Part shown: positions 1 to 9,900 of the stretch, piece by piece
How the letters are laid out: each line of letters starts with the position of its first letter
Numbering within the stretch: position 1 is the first letter of the stretch
NCBI GenBank assembly: GCA_958349535.1
Contig: CATWDJ010000002.1
Coordinates: 136,941-200,940 of the forward strand
DNA: 64,000 nt
Source: Maccoyibacter sp900556645
GTDB lineage: Bacteria; Bacillota; Clostridia; Lachnospirales; Lachnospiraceae
Reading direction: 5' to 3'
Notes under the pieces: model-generated
What the model saw: only the letters and a program-made list of their open reading frames with translations
The model's database searches: none
Told to the model about the DNA's origin: nothing
Position numbers and translations under genes: made by a program

Positions 1-858
1 TATACCTCCAATAACGGCGGAGAAGAGATTGAAGAGATTATGCTCTATGGTCTGGGTGCAGATATTATGGGTCTGACAGAGCTTTTGAGCGAAAATCTCA
101 GTGCAAAGATAGTCAGCGGAGAACTTACGGAAAATATTCCGAGGGAAAAGTCCGACACTAACAAAGATTATCATCCATTGGCGTATCTGTCTTGTCTTGG
201 GGCAATGATAAGTCCTATGGAGTTTAAATTTTCCGATGGAGAGGAAAGAGGACATAAGGCAAAAAGTAAAGAAAAAAAATCAGCAGATTTTTATGCAAAA
301 AAGGTTCTGGGAGGCTGTATTATAGCAGCAGTGGTACTGGTGCTGGCAGTGGTACCTAAGTTTGTTTATTTAAAAGTAAAAAATGCACAGCTTCAAAAAG
401 AAAGAAATCAGCAGAACTATCTGATGGAATTATACGAAGAACATCAGGCTACGGAAGAGGATTTGAAGAAGGCAAAGCAGCTTTATGAGGGAACCGTAAC
501 CACCACCAATGGTATGGGAGATTTTTGGGCGGAGATGGAAGAGAATATGCCTAGCAGCATTCGGATTAACTCTTTTACTTCGGATTCCGAGAAAGCAACC
601 ATAGAGATTGTAGTTGCCTCTAAGAAAGAGGCAGCCAAGGTACTGGAAGCATTTTCAGAATTTAAAACACTGGAGTCTTTTAAGATTTCTGAGATTGTGG
701 ATGTCAGTGATGAGGTGGGAAATTCAGGTGTAACCTTTACCCTGGAGTGTTACTATGTGAATGGAACCGGGGAAGACGGAAAGGATACGGAAACCACAGT
801 AGATGAGGATGTGGATACCCTTACCAGCGGGGAAGCAGAGCAGGAGGCAGGAGAATGA
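1..858 (+). CDS. PilM-PilN fusion, type IV pilus assembly (5' partial)
   Basis: The reading frame is open from base 1, so the gene starts upstream of the window; the first internal ATG is at 40. The first ~80 residues resemble the C-terminal end of the actin-like ATPase PilM. A charged linker (KSKEKKSAD) follows, then one membrane helix (roughly residues 90-115 of the translated fragment), a coiled-coil stretch and an alpha/beta domain with the PilN-like phrase MPSSIRINSF. PilM, PilN and PilO form the inner-membrane alignment complex of type IV pili. PilM and PilN are normally separate genes, so this looks like a natural fusion. It overlaps the PilO-like gene by an ATGA. The fold assignment rests on weak motifs plus context. 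Confidence 0.75.
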   Translation, partial: YTSNNGGEEIEEIMLYGLGADIMGLTELLSENLSAKIVSGELTENIPREKSDTNKDYHPLAYLSCLGAMISPMEFKFSDGEERGHKAKSKEKKSADFYAKKVLGGCIIAAVVLVLAVVPKFVYLKVKNAQLQKERNQQNYLMELYEEHQATEEDLKKAKQLYEGTVTTTNGMGDFWAEMEENMPSSIRINSFTSDSEKATIEIVVASKKEAAKVLEAFSEFKTLESFKISEIVDVSDEVGNSGVTFTLECYYVNGTGEDGKDTETTVDEDVDTLTSGEAEQEAGE

Positions 859-1520
859 AACGAGAAGTATCAGAGAGAGAAAAAACGATGCTATGTTACC
901 TGATAGGAATTCTGGTAGTTGTGTGTGCATTCATGTTTGTATTCCGCCCCCTTCGGACCAAGAATGTGGAGTTGGGAAAGCGACAGGATATGTTGGAGAG
1001 CGAATTGGAAACTCTGCGGAAAATCAAAGAGAATGAAAGCCGGTATAAGGCAGATATCAAACAGAATCAAAAGGAATGTGACAAATATTATGACCAGTTC
1101 CCAGCAATGGTAACGGCTCAAGATCAGATTTTATATGCATCGGATTTGGAGAATCGTTTTGGAAGTATGCAGATTAGTTTAATAACTTTAGATGAAGCAG
1201 AGTATGTGACCGGGGTGGATGAGGATGCTATTTGTTTGTATCGTTCTCCGGTAAGCATGGAGTACAAAATAGGATATGAGGATGTAAAAAACTTTTTAAA
1301 TACCTTGTCCGAGGAAAAGACCAGAAAATCCATTGACAAGATTACCTTGACTTTTGATTCGGCAAGCGGAGGGCTTATCGGAACCATGGACATGAATTCC
1401 TATTATCTGACGGGAACAGGCAAGACCTATACGCCGCCAAATCTGGATGATGTATTGACGGGAACCACAAACCTGTTTAATGTGAACGGGCTCCCGGTGG
1501 AACAGTCTACGGAAGAATAG
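855..1520 (+). CDS. PilO-like type IV pilus alignment protein
   Basis: A 221-residue protein with a short cytoplasmic N-terminus, one membrane helix (about 13-31), a coiled coil (about 35-80) and a C-terminal alpha/beta domain. This is the layout of PilO, the partner of PilN in the pilus alignment complex. The ATG lies inside the stop region of the preceding PilM-PilN gene (ATGA overlap), which implies translational coupling. Sequence similarity within PilO families is low, so the call depends mostly on topology and position between PilN and the prepilins. Confidence 0.7.
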   Translation: MKREVSEREKTMLCYLIGILVVVCAFMFVFRPLRTKNVELGKRQDMLESELETLRKIKENESRYKADIKQNQKECDKYYDQFPAMVTAQDQILYASDLENRFGSMQISLITLDEAEYVTGVDEDAICLYRSPVSMEYKIGYEDVKNFLNTLSEEKTRKSIDKITLTFDSASGGLIGTMDMNSYYLTGTGKTYTPPNLDDVLTGTTNLFNVNGLPVEQSTEE

Positions 1521-1554
1521 GGAAATGTGAGAAGAAATGAGAGGAGGGAAGCAC

Positions 1555-2628
1555 ATGAAGCAGGATAATCGTGGAGCCACATTGATTGAAATATTGGTTG
1601 CCATGGCAATATTAGCTATTTGTGCCCTTCCTCTTTTTAAATCTTTGATTTTATCAGCCCAGACCAATGTAAAAGCCAGAGAACATCTTTCAGCCACCAC
1701 CGCAGCAGAATCTGTGATAGAGGAGATGAAGTCGGATGGCATGGAGAAGTTCCTGCGGGAGAATCAGGGCAACGAGGATATCACAGATGTAGAGAAAATC
1801 ACAGAAGCCGGTGCGGTGACAGGTTATCGCTTTACCTACCCTGATTATGAAGTGGATGGTAAGGGATACGAGGTAAAGGTGGAAGTGAGACCTTACCGGA
1901 ATACTGATGAGGGAGCAGAAGATTACAATTCCAAAGAGATTTCTGATTTATACCGTATGGATTTGCGTACAGACGGTATTTATGTTCAGGATGAGAAAAC
2001 CATGGCAAATGATTTTGTGAAACTGGTTTCAGAAGGAGTTTTTGAAGCAGAGCAGCGAGACACGGTGTTATCAGGATTGGATATGGAGTGGAAGTATACC
2101 ATTGGCAGCAGCAATGATGTGCAGACCATAGACCAGAATGTAACATACAGCTATAACGAAACGTTAGTGGGAGAGCATGAATCGATTCTCTATGACGGTT
2201 CTCATGCAGATGGAAAATTAAAAAATCTGTATATTTGTTTTATTCCAAACAAGTCTAACACCATTACCATAGTAGACAAAGAGGACTATCCCCTTACGGT
2301 ATATCTGATTAAGCAGGGAACCTCCAAGGCAAAGGTAAAAATAAATATTATAGGAAATACACCGATTACCCAACTGGGGGAAAAGGAAGATGCGGATTTC
2401 AACAAGGGAGTTCGTATAAGAACTAATCTTACATCAGAGGATGAGGCGGAATATCACTATATAAGGGGAAGTTCAGATACCAAGCTGACGGCAGGTCAGT
2501 TACAGGAAAATTTCGGATTAAAAGAATTGGACGGGGCAAAGGTACAGACCCGATTATATGATATTGATATTACAGTCAGCAGAAATGGAAAAGAGATTAC
2601 CACATTAAGCGGAACAGCCAGCAGGTAG
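1555..2628 (+). CDS. Type IV prepilin-like protein (PilV/minor pilin type)
   Basis: The start at 1555 is preferred over the in-frame ATG at 1537 because GAGGAGGG lies about 6 bases upstream. The protein (357 residues) opens with MKQDNRG followed by ATLIEILVAMAILA, a class III prepilin leader: cleavage would fall after Gly7 and leave Glu at mature position 5. The hydrophobic helix is the pilin assembly stem. The rest is a large extracellular domain with no family I recognise. Length and the LIEILVAMAIL core resemble PilV/GspI-type minor pilins, which prime pilus assembly. No prepilin peptidase gene is in the window. Confidence 0.8.
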   Translation: MKQDNRGATLIEILVAMAILAICALPLFKSLILSAQTNVKAREHLSATTAAESVIEEMKSDGMEKFLRENQGNEDITDVEKITEAGAVTGYRFTYPDYEVDGKGYEVKVEVRPYRNTDEGAEDYNSKEISDLYRMDLRTDGIYVQDEKTMANDFVKLVSEGVFEAEQRDTVLSGLDMEWKYTIGSSNDVQTIDQNVTYSYNETLVGEHESILYDGSHADGKLKNLYICFIPNKSNTITIVDKEDYPLTVYLIKQGTSKAKVKINIIGNTPITQLGEKEDADFNKGVRIRTNLTSEDEAEYHYIRGSSDTKLTAGQLQENFGLKELDGAKVQTRLYDIDITVSRNGKEITTLSGTASR

Positions 2629-2636
2629 GGATTGGA

Positions 2637-4865
2637 ATGAAATTAAAAGAAAACAATAAGGGTATGTCGTTGATAATGGTAATTACAGCAGTGGCACTGG
2701 TAACTCTGTTAGTAACGGTTATTTTGACACTTGTTATGTATAATTTCCAGATGAAGACAGCAAATACCCGGTCAAAAAATAATTTTTATAATGCAGAAAA
2801 GGTATTGGACGAGATTCGTCTGGGATTACAGAGCGATGTGTCGGATGCCATGTCTCAGGCGTATGTGGAAACTATGACCAACTATGCAGCAACCAATGAA
2901 GAACGGGCAAAACGAACAGAAGAATTTAACGATACTTATATTGAAATTTTAAGAGAGCGTCTGGAATCGGATGCCCAAATCCAATATTATGATATAGACT
3001 ATCTGTTGGGATTTCTGGACAAAGAGGTAAGGGAGAATACAGCTTTAGAGGCAGTGGAGGGAAAAACTCCCGCACTGGTGGTCAGTGACCACGGCTTAAC
3101 ATTGAAGAATCTCCATCTCAGCTATCAGGATTCCAAGGGATATTTGTCTCAGGTGACCACAGATATTCAGATTAAGTATCCTCAGATGGACTTTACCCAG
3201 AGTGAGTCCTATCCAAATGTCTTACAGTATGCGATTATCGCACAGGGCGGAATCGAAGTGCCAAGCCAGACCTCTAAGGTAACCATCGCAGGAAGTCTCT
3301 ACGCAGGCGGCAGCGGAAACAGTCTGCTGATAGAAAATGGAAATGACATGTTGGTTGAGCCCAAAAATGATGTGATTATTGCAAACACCCTAAAAGTGGG
3401 TTCGGGAGCCGAATTTGAGGGAGGAGAGAAGGTTTCTCTCTGGACAAAAGATTTGGAGGCAGCAGATGCTTCTAAGCTGACACTCAAGGGAAGTACATAT
3501 GTAAAAAATGATTTAACTTTGGAAGGCGGAACCGATGTAACCATCAGCGGAGATTACTATGGATTTGGAAATCCAAAGACGGCGGAGAAGGCAAAAAATG
3601 CAGATGCCAAGATTCAGAGTGATATACAGAAGGCTCCGGCAGATTTCAGCAGTGCCATTCTTGTGAATGCCCTTGGAGGCTCGGGAAAGGCAAAATTGAA
3701 TCTAAAGGGAGTGAACAATCTGGTTCTGGCAGGAAATGCCTATGTGGGAGAAAGCAAGGTAATGATGGGCGAATCCCTGACCGTAAAGAGTAATCAGATT
3801 GCATATCTGGTGCCGGAAAGCTGTATGGGAACCTCTAATCCTATGACGCCTAAGATGCGGAATGACCTTATGACATCAGCGGGAGTAGATACCTCAGACT
3901 CAGCAGCTGTGGCAGATTGGGATATTGTATACAAAAATCAGCTTTTGACAAAGGTAAAGGCGGCAGTTTCTTCAGATGTAGTCAGTGTGGATATGATGTC
4001 CAACGGAAAACAGTACTATTATTATATGCGGTTTGACAATGCCAAGGCTGCCAGCAATTATTTCAGCAGTTATTTCTCCGGTTCGGGAGGAAATAAATTA
4101 AAGGATTATCTGGCATTGTATGTGGATGAGCAGGAGCTTACCATTAACAGGAATTCTATTTCCAAGAAAACCTTAAACGGAAATATCTTGGTCTATGATG
4201 AGAATGGAATCTCTTCTATTGGCGATACCATCACGGCAGGAAGTGATTTGTCGGATGATGAGGAATATCAAAAGAAGGAGATTAGCTGGCAGGAGATGTT
4301 CGCCTCCTATAATACCAATCTGACCATCAGTTATGATGATTTATCCTCGGCACAGAAGCATCGTACCGTGTATAAAAATCTGGTGAAGGATACCAATCTT
4401 TTTCAAGAGGCGGGAAACAGCGGATGGTTTTTGTTTACACAGGAGAAGGAAGAGGGAACTGAGACTTACGGAGCTTACATTACCAATAATACCTCTGATA
4501 CTTTAGTGGTGGACGAGGACTTTATCAGCAGAGCACCTTCCGGTGCCAAGATTCGCATGATTATCGCAGCAGGAGATGTAAAGCTGACTACGGATTTTAC
4601 GGGAACGATTATTGCAGGCGGAAAAGTGACCATAGCTTCCTCTACGGCAACGCTGAATTGCTCCAGTAAACCGTTGGAGGTGGCAAATCTCATTGCGGGA
4701 GGAACCTTCCACAGTACCGATGAGGAGAAAGCGAAGCTGAAACTGGAAAGCTATCTGACCGACGCAGAACGTTATATCGGAAGAGTATCAGAAATGGTAA
4801 AAGGTACAGATAATCGGATAAGACCGGAAAATCTGGTGGTTTATACCAACTGGTCGAAAGAATAA
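2637..4865 (+). CDS. Large PilX-type pilus protein
   Basis: A 742-residue protein whose N-terminus (MKLKENNKG, then MSLIMVITAVALVTLLVTVI) is a prepilin-like leader and stem, with Met instead of Glu at mature position 5, as in PilX_N-type proteins. Most of the rest has short repeated beta strands (runs such as LTLKGSTYVKNDLTLEG and ITAGSDLS), suggesting a right-handed beta solenoid like those in bactofilin or adhesin stalks. It sits 8 bases after the previous prepilin and 10 before the next, so it is co-transcribed. It is far longer than classical PilX (about 160 residues), so an adhesive or tip role is possible but inferred. Confidence 0.7.
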   Translation: MKLKENNKGMSLIMVITAVALVTLLVTVILTLVMYNFQMKTANTRSKNNFYNAEKVLDEIRLGLQSDVSDAMSQAYVETMTNYAATNEERAKRTEEFNDTYIEILRERLESDAQIQYYDIDYLLGFLDKEVRENTALEAVEGKTPALVVSDHGLTLKNLHLSYQDSKGYLSQVTTDIQIKYPQMDFTQSESYPNVLQYAIIAQGGIEVPSQTSKVTIAGSLYAGGSGNSLLIENGNDMLVEPKNDVIIANTLKVGSGAEFEGGEKVSLWTKDLEAADASKLTLKGSTYVKNDLTLEGGTDVTISGDYYGFGNPKTAEKAKNADAKIQSDIQKAPADFSSAILVNALGGSGKAKLNLKGVNNLVLAGNAYVGESKVMMGESLTVKSNQIAYLVPESCMGTSNPMTPKMRNDLMTSAGVDTSDSAAVADWDIVYKNQLLTKVKAAVSSDVVSVDMMSNGKQYYYYMRFDNAKAASNYFSSYFSGSGGNKLKDYLALYVDEQELTINRNSISKKTLNGNILVYDENGISSIGDTITAGSDLSDDEEYQKKEISWQEMFASYNTNLTISYDDLSSAQKHRTVYKNLVKDTNLFQEAGNSGWFLFTQEKEEGTETYGAYITNNTSDTLVVDEDFISRAPSGAKIRMIIAAGDVKLTTDFTGTIIAGGKVTIASSTATLNCSSKPLEVANLIAGGTFHSTDEEKAKLKLESYLTDAERYIGRVSEMVKGTDNRIRPENLVVYTNWSKE

Positions 4866-4875
4866 GGGAGCAAAT

Positions 4876-5418
4876 ATGAAGAATAACAGAGGATTTTCCC
4901 TGATAGAATTGATTGTAGTGATTGCAATTATGACAATTCTTGCGGGAATGATAATTGGATACACCGGAGCGGTGGGTTCCAGAAGAGTCAACAAATGTAC
5001 ATCCCTTATGGATGGAGCAATGAAAAAAGCCAGAGTGGATACCATGACGAAAAGCGATACCTGCGGGGTACGTTTTTATCAGGAGAACGGCATTTATTAT
5101 GCAGACATTGTGGGAGAGGAAGTTAAGGATGGAGCCGTCGGATATAAGACCAGAGAAAAGGTGAACTTGGGACAGGCAGGAGATATTACAATTACTTTGT
5201 GCAATGCATCGGGAACCGATAAAGAAGTGCTTGCAGACAATGATGAGAATTCATATATTCTGATAAAATATGCACGGGGAACAGGAGCAGTTACCGCTAT
5301 CCGAACAGGACGGGACAGCTTTGACAGAACAGACAGAACTCAGATTTTTATTGATAGAGGAGAGAAGACCAAGTGTATCGAAATCGTTCCGGAGACAGGA
5401 AAACATACCGTAATATAG
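4876..5418 (+). CDS. Type IV prepilin (GspH/FimT-like)
   Basis: A 180-residue prepilin with the leader MKNNRG and the textbook class III core FSLIELIVVIAIMTILAGM. Cleavage is expected after Gly6, giving N-methyl-Phe1 and Glu5. The small C-terminal domain resembles GspH/FimT minor pilins in size; a CTS...DTCGV pair of cysteines could form a disulfide outside the cell. A ribosome binding site (AAGGGAG) is present. Its 3' end overlaps the next prepilin gene by 46 bases in another frame. Confidence 0.85.
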   Translation: MKNNRGFSLIELIVVIAIMTILAGMIIGYTGAVGSRRVNKCTSLMDGAMKKARVDTMTKSDTCGVRFYQENGIYYADIVGEEVKDGAVGYKTREKVNLGQAGDITITLCNASGTDKEVLADNDENSYILIKYARGTGAVTAIRTGRDSFDRTDRTQIFIDRGEKTKCIEIVPETGKHTVI

Positions 5419-6977
5419 GAAATCAGGGAGTGTCCCTGATAGAATTATTGGTGGTCATTGCCATTATTGCCATTGTAGGCGGATTGATTGCAGGATTTAT
5501 CATGACAAGTACCAAAGCCTATAAATCTGCGGATAAAGAGATAAATCTGCAATATGAGGCACAACTGGCAGTCAATCAGATTCGGGATTATATCATTGAT
5601 GCCAATGCCAATATCAGCCAAAGCGAGGATACATATAGTATTTACAACCGGACAGAGGAAGGATATACCAGAGAAACCCTGTCATGGGATGCATCCAAGC
5701 AGGCTATTTTCTATGAAAAGTGGAAAAAAGATAAAACGGACAGTCAGGAGGTTGTCCAGACAGAAGCGGTAAAGCTGGCAGACTATGTAGATGACTTTTC
5801 CATGGATTTGAGCAAGGCAGAGGAGGAACGGAAGGTTGAGATAGCTCTGAGTATGAGCTATCAGGGAAAGGAATACAGTACCAGCAGTATTATAAATCTG
5901 CGAAATGCGATTTTGGTAAATGATACCAAGAAAGAATATGATACACCGGTGGAAGAGGAAGTTTCTACTGTAACGGAAGTAAGGGTAACTACTTCCAAAT
6001 ATACGATATTGCCGGGAAATGAACAGCCTTTTATTGCAGAAGTAGAGGGAAATTATTATCCGTCCAAGGCTGTGGTATGGTCCGTAGAGGTGTTGGATGG
6101 CAGCGGTCCTGTCATCGGTACGAAACTGGAGGCAACGGCAGATAATGTGGCAATTTTGACGGTGGCATTGGGAGAAACTGCCAACAAACTGAGAATTACA
6201 GCCACTTCGGTGCAGAATCCAAATGTGTCGGGATATGTGGATATTGAGATTCATCACAATGCCCTGACCATTACACCGGAAGAGGTATGGTTGGGGGTAA
6301 CCAGTAATCATCGGGACCCGGACGGAAATTCTACGATTACTTCAACTTTTACAGCAAAATTGGCATCGGGAACCTTAGATGGAAATGCTGTATATTGGTA
6401 TTCTCCGGAAGAGTCCGGCATTACAGGGAACGGTAGCAAAAAGACTGTCAGAATCGGAGCAAGTGATACCGGGAAACTGTTTCATATTTTAGCACAGACC
6501 ACGGATCCGGATACAGGTACGATAATTGTTTCCAATGAAGCGGTGGTACATGCCGTAGCCATAAATGCTGTGGACCAAAACGATAACCAAGTGACAAAGC
6601 TGGCAGAGGGCGAGAAGGCAACGCTGGTGATTATGGGAATGGAAACGGTTTCCGAGGGAAAGCTGAAGATAGCAAAAAACATATCTGAGATAAAGAATGG
6701 CAGCAGTGATGAATTCTATCTCTATGATACCAGAAATATTCTCAAGTTCACAAATGTGAGAAAGAATTATGACGGAACATGGGAATGTGATGTTTCTTTT
6801 GTATCAGACAGTAATTTCTGGGAATGGTTGTGGAATCCGGTATTTATGAATGCCCGTTCTACCAGTATCGGTGTTTATCAAGGAGGAAGAACCAATGCCA
6901 TAACAGATGACAATGGAAATAAGTTTGATTACGGCTTTACAATTTATAAAATGAGCATTGAATATTCATGGTGGTAA
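5373..6977 (+). CDS. Prepilin with Ig-like (BIG-type) extracellular domains
   Basis: The start is a GTG at 5373, 46 bases inside the previous gene, preceded by AGAGGAG about 11 bases upstream; no closer start keeps the leader intact. The 19-residue leader ends QG, then VSLIELLVVIAIIAIVGG, a clear class III prepilin core. A PilW/GspJ-like region follows (to about residue 190), then two beta-rich modules (about 200-297 and 300-400) with the look of bacterial Ig-like (BIG) repeats (phrases VTTSKYTILPGN, VVWSVE), and a further domain to 534. Ig domains on a pilin would project from the fibre, compatible with adhesion. This architecture is unusual. Confidence 0.8.
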   Translation: MYRNRSGDRKTYRNIGNQGVSLIELLVVIAIIAIVGGLIAGFIMTSTKAYKSADKEINLQYEAQLAVNQIRDYIIDANANISQSEDTYSIYNRTEEGYTRETLSWDASKQAIFYEKWKKDKTDSQEVVQTEAVKLADYVDDFSMDLSKAEEERKVEIALSMSYQGKEYSTSSIINLRNAILVNDTKKEYDTPVEEEVSTVTEVRVTTSKYTILPGNEQPFIAEVEGNYYPSKAVVWSVEVLDGSGPVIGTKLEATADNVAILTVALGETANKLRITATSVQNPNVSGYVDIEIHHNALTITPEEVWLGVTSNHRDPDGNSTITSTFTAKLASGTLDGNAVYWYSPEESGITGNGSKKTVRIGASDTGKLFHILAQTTDPDTGTIIVSNEAVVHAVAINAVDQNDNQVTKLAEGEKATLVIMGMETVSEGKLKIAKNISEIKNGSSDEFYLYDTRNILKFTNVRKNYDGTWECDVSFVSDSNFWEWLWNPVFMNARSTSIGVYQGGRTNAITDDNGNKFDYGFTIYKMSIEYSWW

Positions 6978-9900
6978 ATATGACAGGGAAACTGGGAAAA
7001 ACAAAGAAGAAAACAATCAAAATAGTGAGTATTGTCCTTGCGGCAGCATTGCTGGTGGGAGGAATCGGCGGCTATTGTCTTTTTTCTGTCAAGGCACAGG
7101 GAATATTGACCGGGTTAGAGAGTAAGGTATCCCAAAAGGTTGCCGGAAACGAAGCCTTTCGGATTTTGGAAGTTGTACCGGATGGCAGTAGAGGCGAGAT
7201 TGGAAATCTGGTAAAAGGTCAGGAGGCAGATTTCCTTCAGGATAGGATGGATGATTATCTGTCTCAAAATCCGGGATTGACCAATTCAAAGGCAGTGCGG
7301 GAAGATTATATAAACAATGAATTAAGAGGAAAGTTGGCTGCCTACTGTGGCGATAATCTGCCTTTTTCCGGTAATGCATATTATTATCATGAAACTTATT
7401 TTCTCAAAGCGTGGGAGAATACAGCAGATTATCAAGTAATGACATTTTCATCGGAGCATTATGAGACGGTAACCTTAAAAGGAAGCTATGAACTTGTCAG
7501 TGGTCAGGATGGAAATTATATGCCGAATTTCTCTAAGGTGCAGGCCAGTGACACCGGAAGCTACAAAGTAACCTTCTCCACAGAGGAGCGGACGGATACC
7601 ACAGAGGAACTTTATCATCAGACCTATGTAATAAAAATAGAGGGAGGACAAACCGTATATGAGGCGAAGACACCTTCAGGAGGGGAAACCGCCTATTATA
7701 TCCGGGAATGCACCTATGTAGGAACCGGAAGTGCGGAAGGAAAATATAATCCGGTTCTGGATACCTTAAAACCTTACTGTTATGTGGCAGAAGGCGGAGT
7801 TTATCAGTTTGTGCCGGATGACAGTCAATCGGAACAGACGGTGGAGATAGGAAAAGTTTTTTATCAGGGCGGAATGACTAACAATGACTGGTTTCGTACG
7901 AAGATATTGGCAAGTGCCAACAGCAGTAGGTTACAGTTTGAAGTTACCACCATAACAGAGAGTGAGTTGGCTTCCTATGATTTATCCAATGTGGATATGC
8001 TGTATCTTTGTAGTGATACCACCGGTGGCGGACTCAATTATACCAATCCTCAGAATGTCTGGAATCGGGTAAAATCACTGGTGGATGCCAAGGTGCCATG
8101 TGTGTTGGATGCTCAGACCGGAATACAGCAGTATTGTGGAGATTATGCCACAGGCTACAGTAATCAGAATGATTTTGTTCAGGGAAGCCTGTACATTATG
8201 CAGACAAAGGCAAATGAATGGGAAGGAAGAAAACCCATCTATCATAATTTGTTGACGAAGCTTGGAAATACCGATGGCGTGGGAGAGGTTTCTTCTTTCA
8301 TCAAAAGTGAGAATACCATGAGAAGTGGAGAGGATCGTCTGTCTGAAGATATTACCAGATTATTTTTGTTACAGTATATCATTGACTATAGTCAGCAGAG
8401 AAATGTGGGAACCAAGGAAAGCTTTCATGTGTTGGAGATTCAGCCTACCAAATCTGCTATGGCAGATACTCAGGGATTTCAGTTGACCAAAGAAAAAGTG
8501 GCTGAATGGGCAGGAATACCGGAAGACCAACAGGATATCATTACCATTACGACCATGTCCGCAGCAGAGTTTGTTGGAAAAACAGAAGACTTAAATAAGA
8601 ATTATGATTTGATTTATATTGGAGCATGTATTGACGATTTCAACACCACAGGTTCCGGCAGCTCAAAATCCACAGTATATAATGATACCCGGATGAATGG
8701 CTTGATTTATAGCCATACGGGAGATTATGTGGTGGGAAAAAGGGACATTATCGGAATTTTGGATGTGGATTATGCCGCAGCCTACGAACATCAGGACTAT
8801 ACACCGAAACCTTATGCAAAATTGAAAAACTCTTATATTTACAACAATGGAGGAAGTGCTTTAACTGGATATTATAACTATGGAGAATACAGAACGGATT
8901 ATACGGGTGGTGTATTGACCCAGCGGTTAGAGAATGTCAGCCTGTGGATGTACTATAATTTTGGAGAGAGAATCGGCAGCGGCAAATCTGTGGTAGCAGA
9001 TTTGATGGTTTATCGGTACAGCGGAAATGATATTACCAAGACAAAAACCTCTGATTTAATGGAGTATGTACAGGCAAATTATCCGGTGGTGGTATCCGAT
9101 GCACTATATCAGACCGATAGCAACGGAAATAAAACGGTAAATACTGCGGCAGTGGACAATACCTCATATCTCTATGAGTTCTTAGAACAGGTAAAGGGAA
9201 ATGAGAATATATTCAGTGTCCAGCAGGCAGAGAGAACCGGCAGTGCTATCAGAACCTATCTGAATTTACCGAAGCCGGAGATACAGTATTTTGATGTAGA
9301 TAATCCGACGGACAGCGTAAAATATGAAGGAATTTCCACAGAAGCCGGAAACAGCTTTGAGGATGTATCCAAAATGAAAATTGATACCAGAGGAGGAAGT
9401 CAGACCGGAGTCTATACAGCCAGGGTAGGATTTACCTTGAACAGTTTGGTGGATTCTTCGGAGAGTACGACTTATACACCGGATTTTTACATTGATTTGA
9501 ATGCTGATGGAAAATTTTTGGAGTCAGGGAATGGTGACAGCAGTGAGAAATTGGATTGTCTGATTTATAATTATGACACCGGAGAAGAGGCACCGAAGGA
9601 TTCAATGGGAAATTATCAGTTGTCCAGTCAGGTGCGGTATGTATTGGAAAGAGAGATTCCGTCCTCCTATCTGGGAGTGCTGATGTGGAAATTGGAAATG
9701 AAGCAGTCTGCCAATCCATATGTGAGAACATCGGATATCCAGTATACCAAGGTGGATGGTATCGGAAAGACAGAGACTGTCCGGGTATTACAAATCTACA
9801 GTCAGAACAGTAGTTCCAATAACACCATCATCAACCTGCAAAATGAGACAAGGATAAAAGAGTATCTGCGGGATGTGGAGAGTAAAACCGGATTAAAATT

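Noticed and set aside
803..1121. Overlapping open frames on both strands around the PilN/PilO junction
   Set aside because: No ribosome binding sites and no recognisable products; shadows of the pilus genes.
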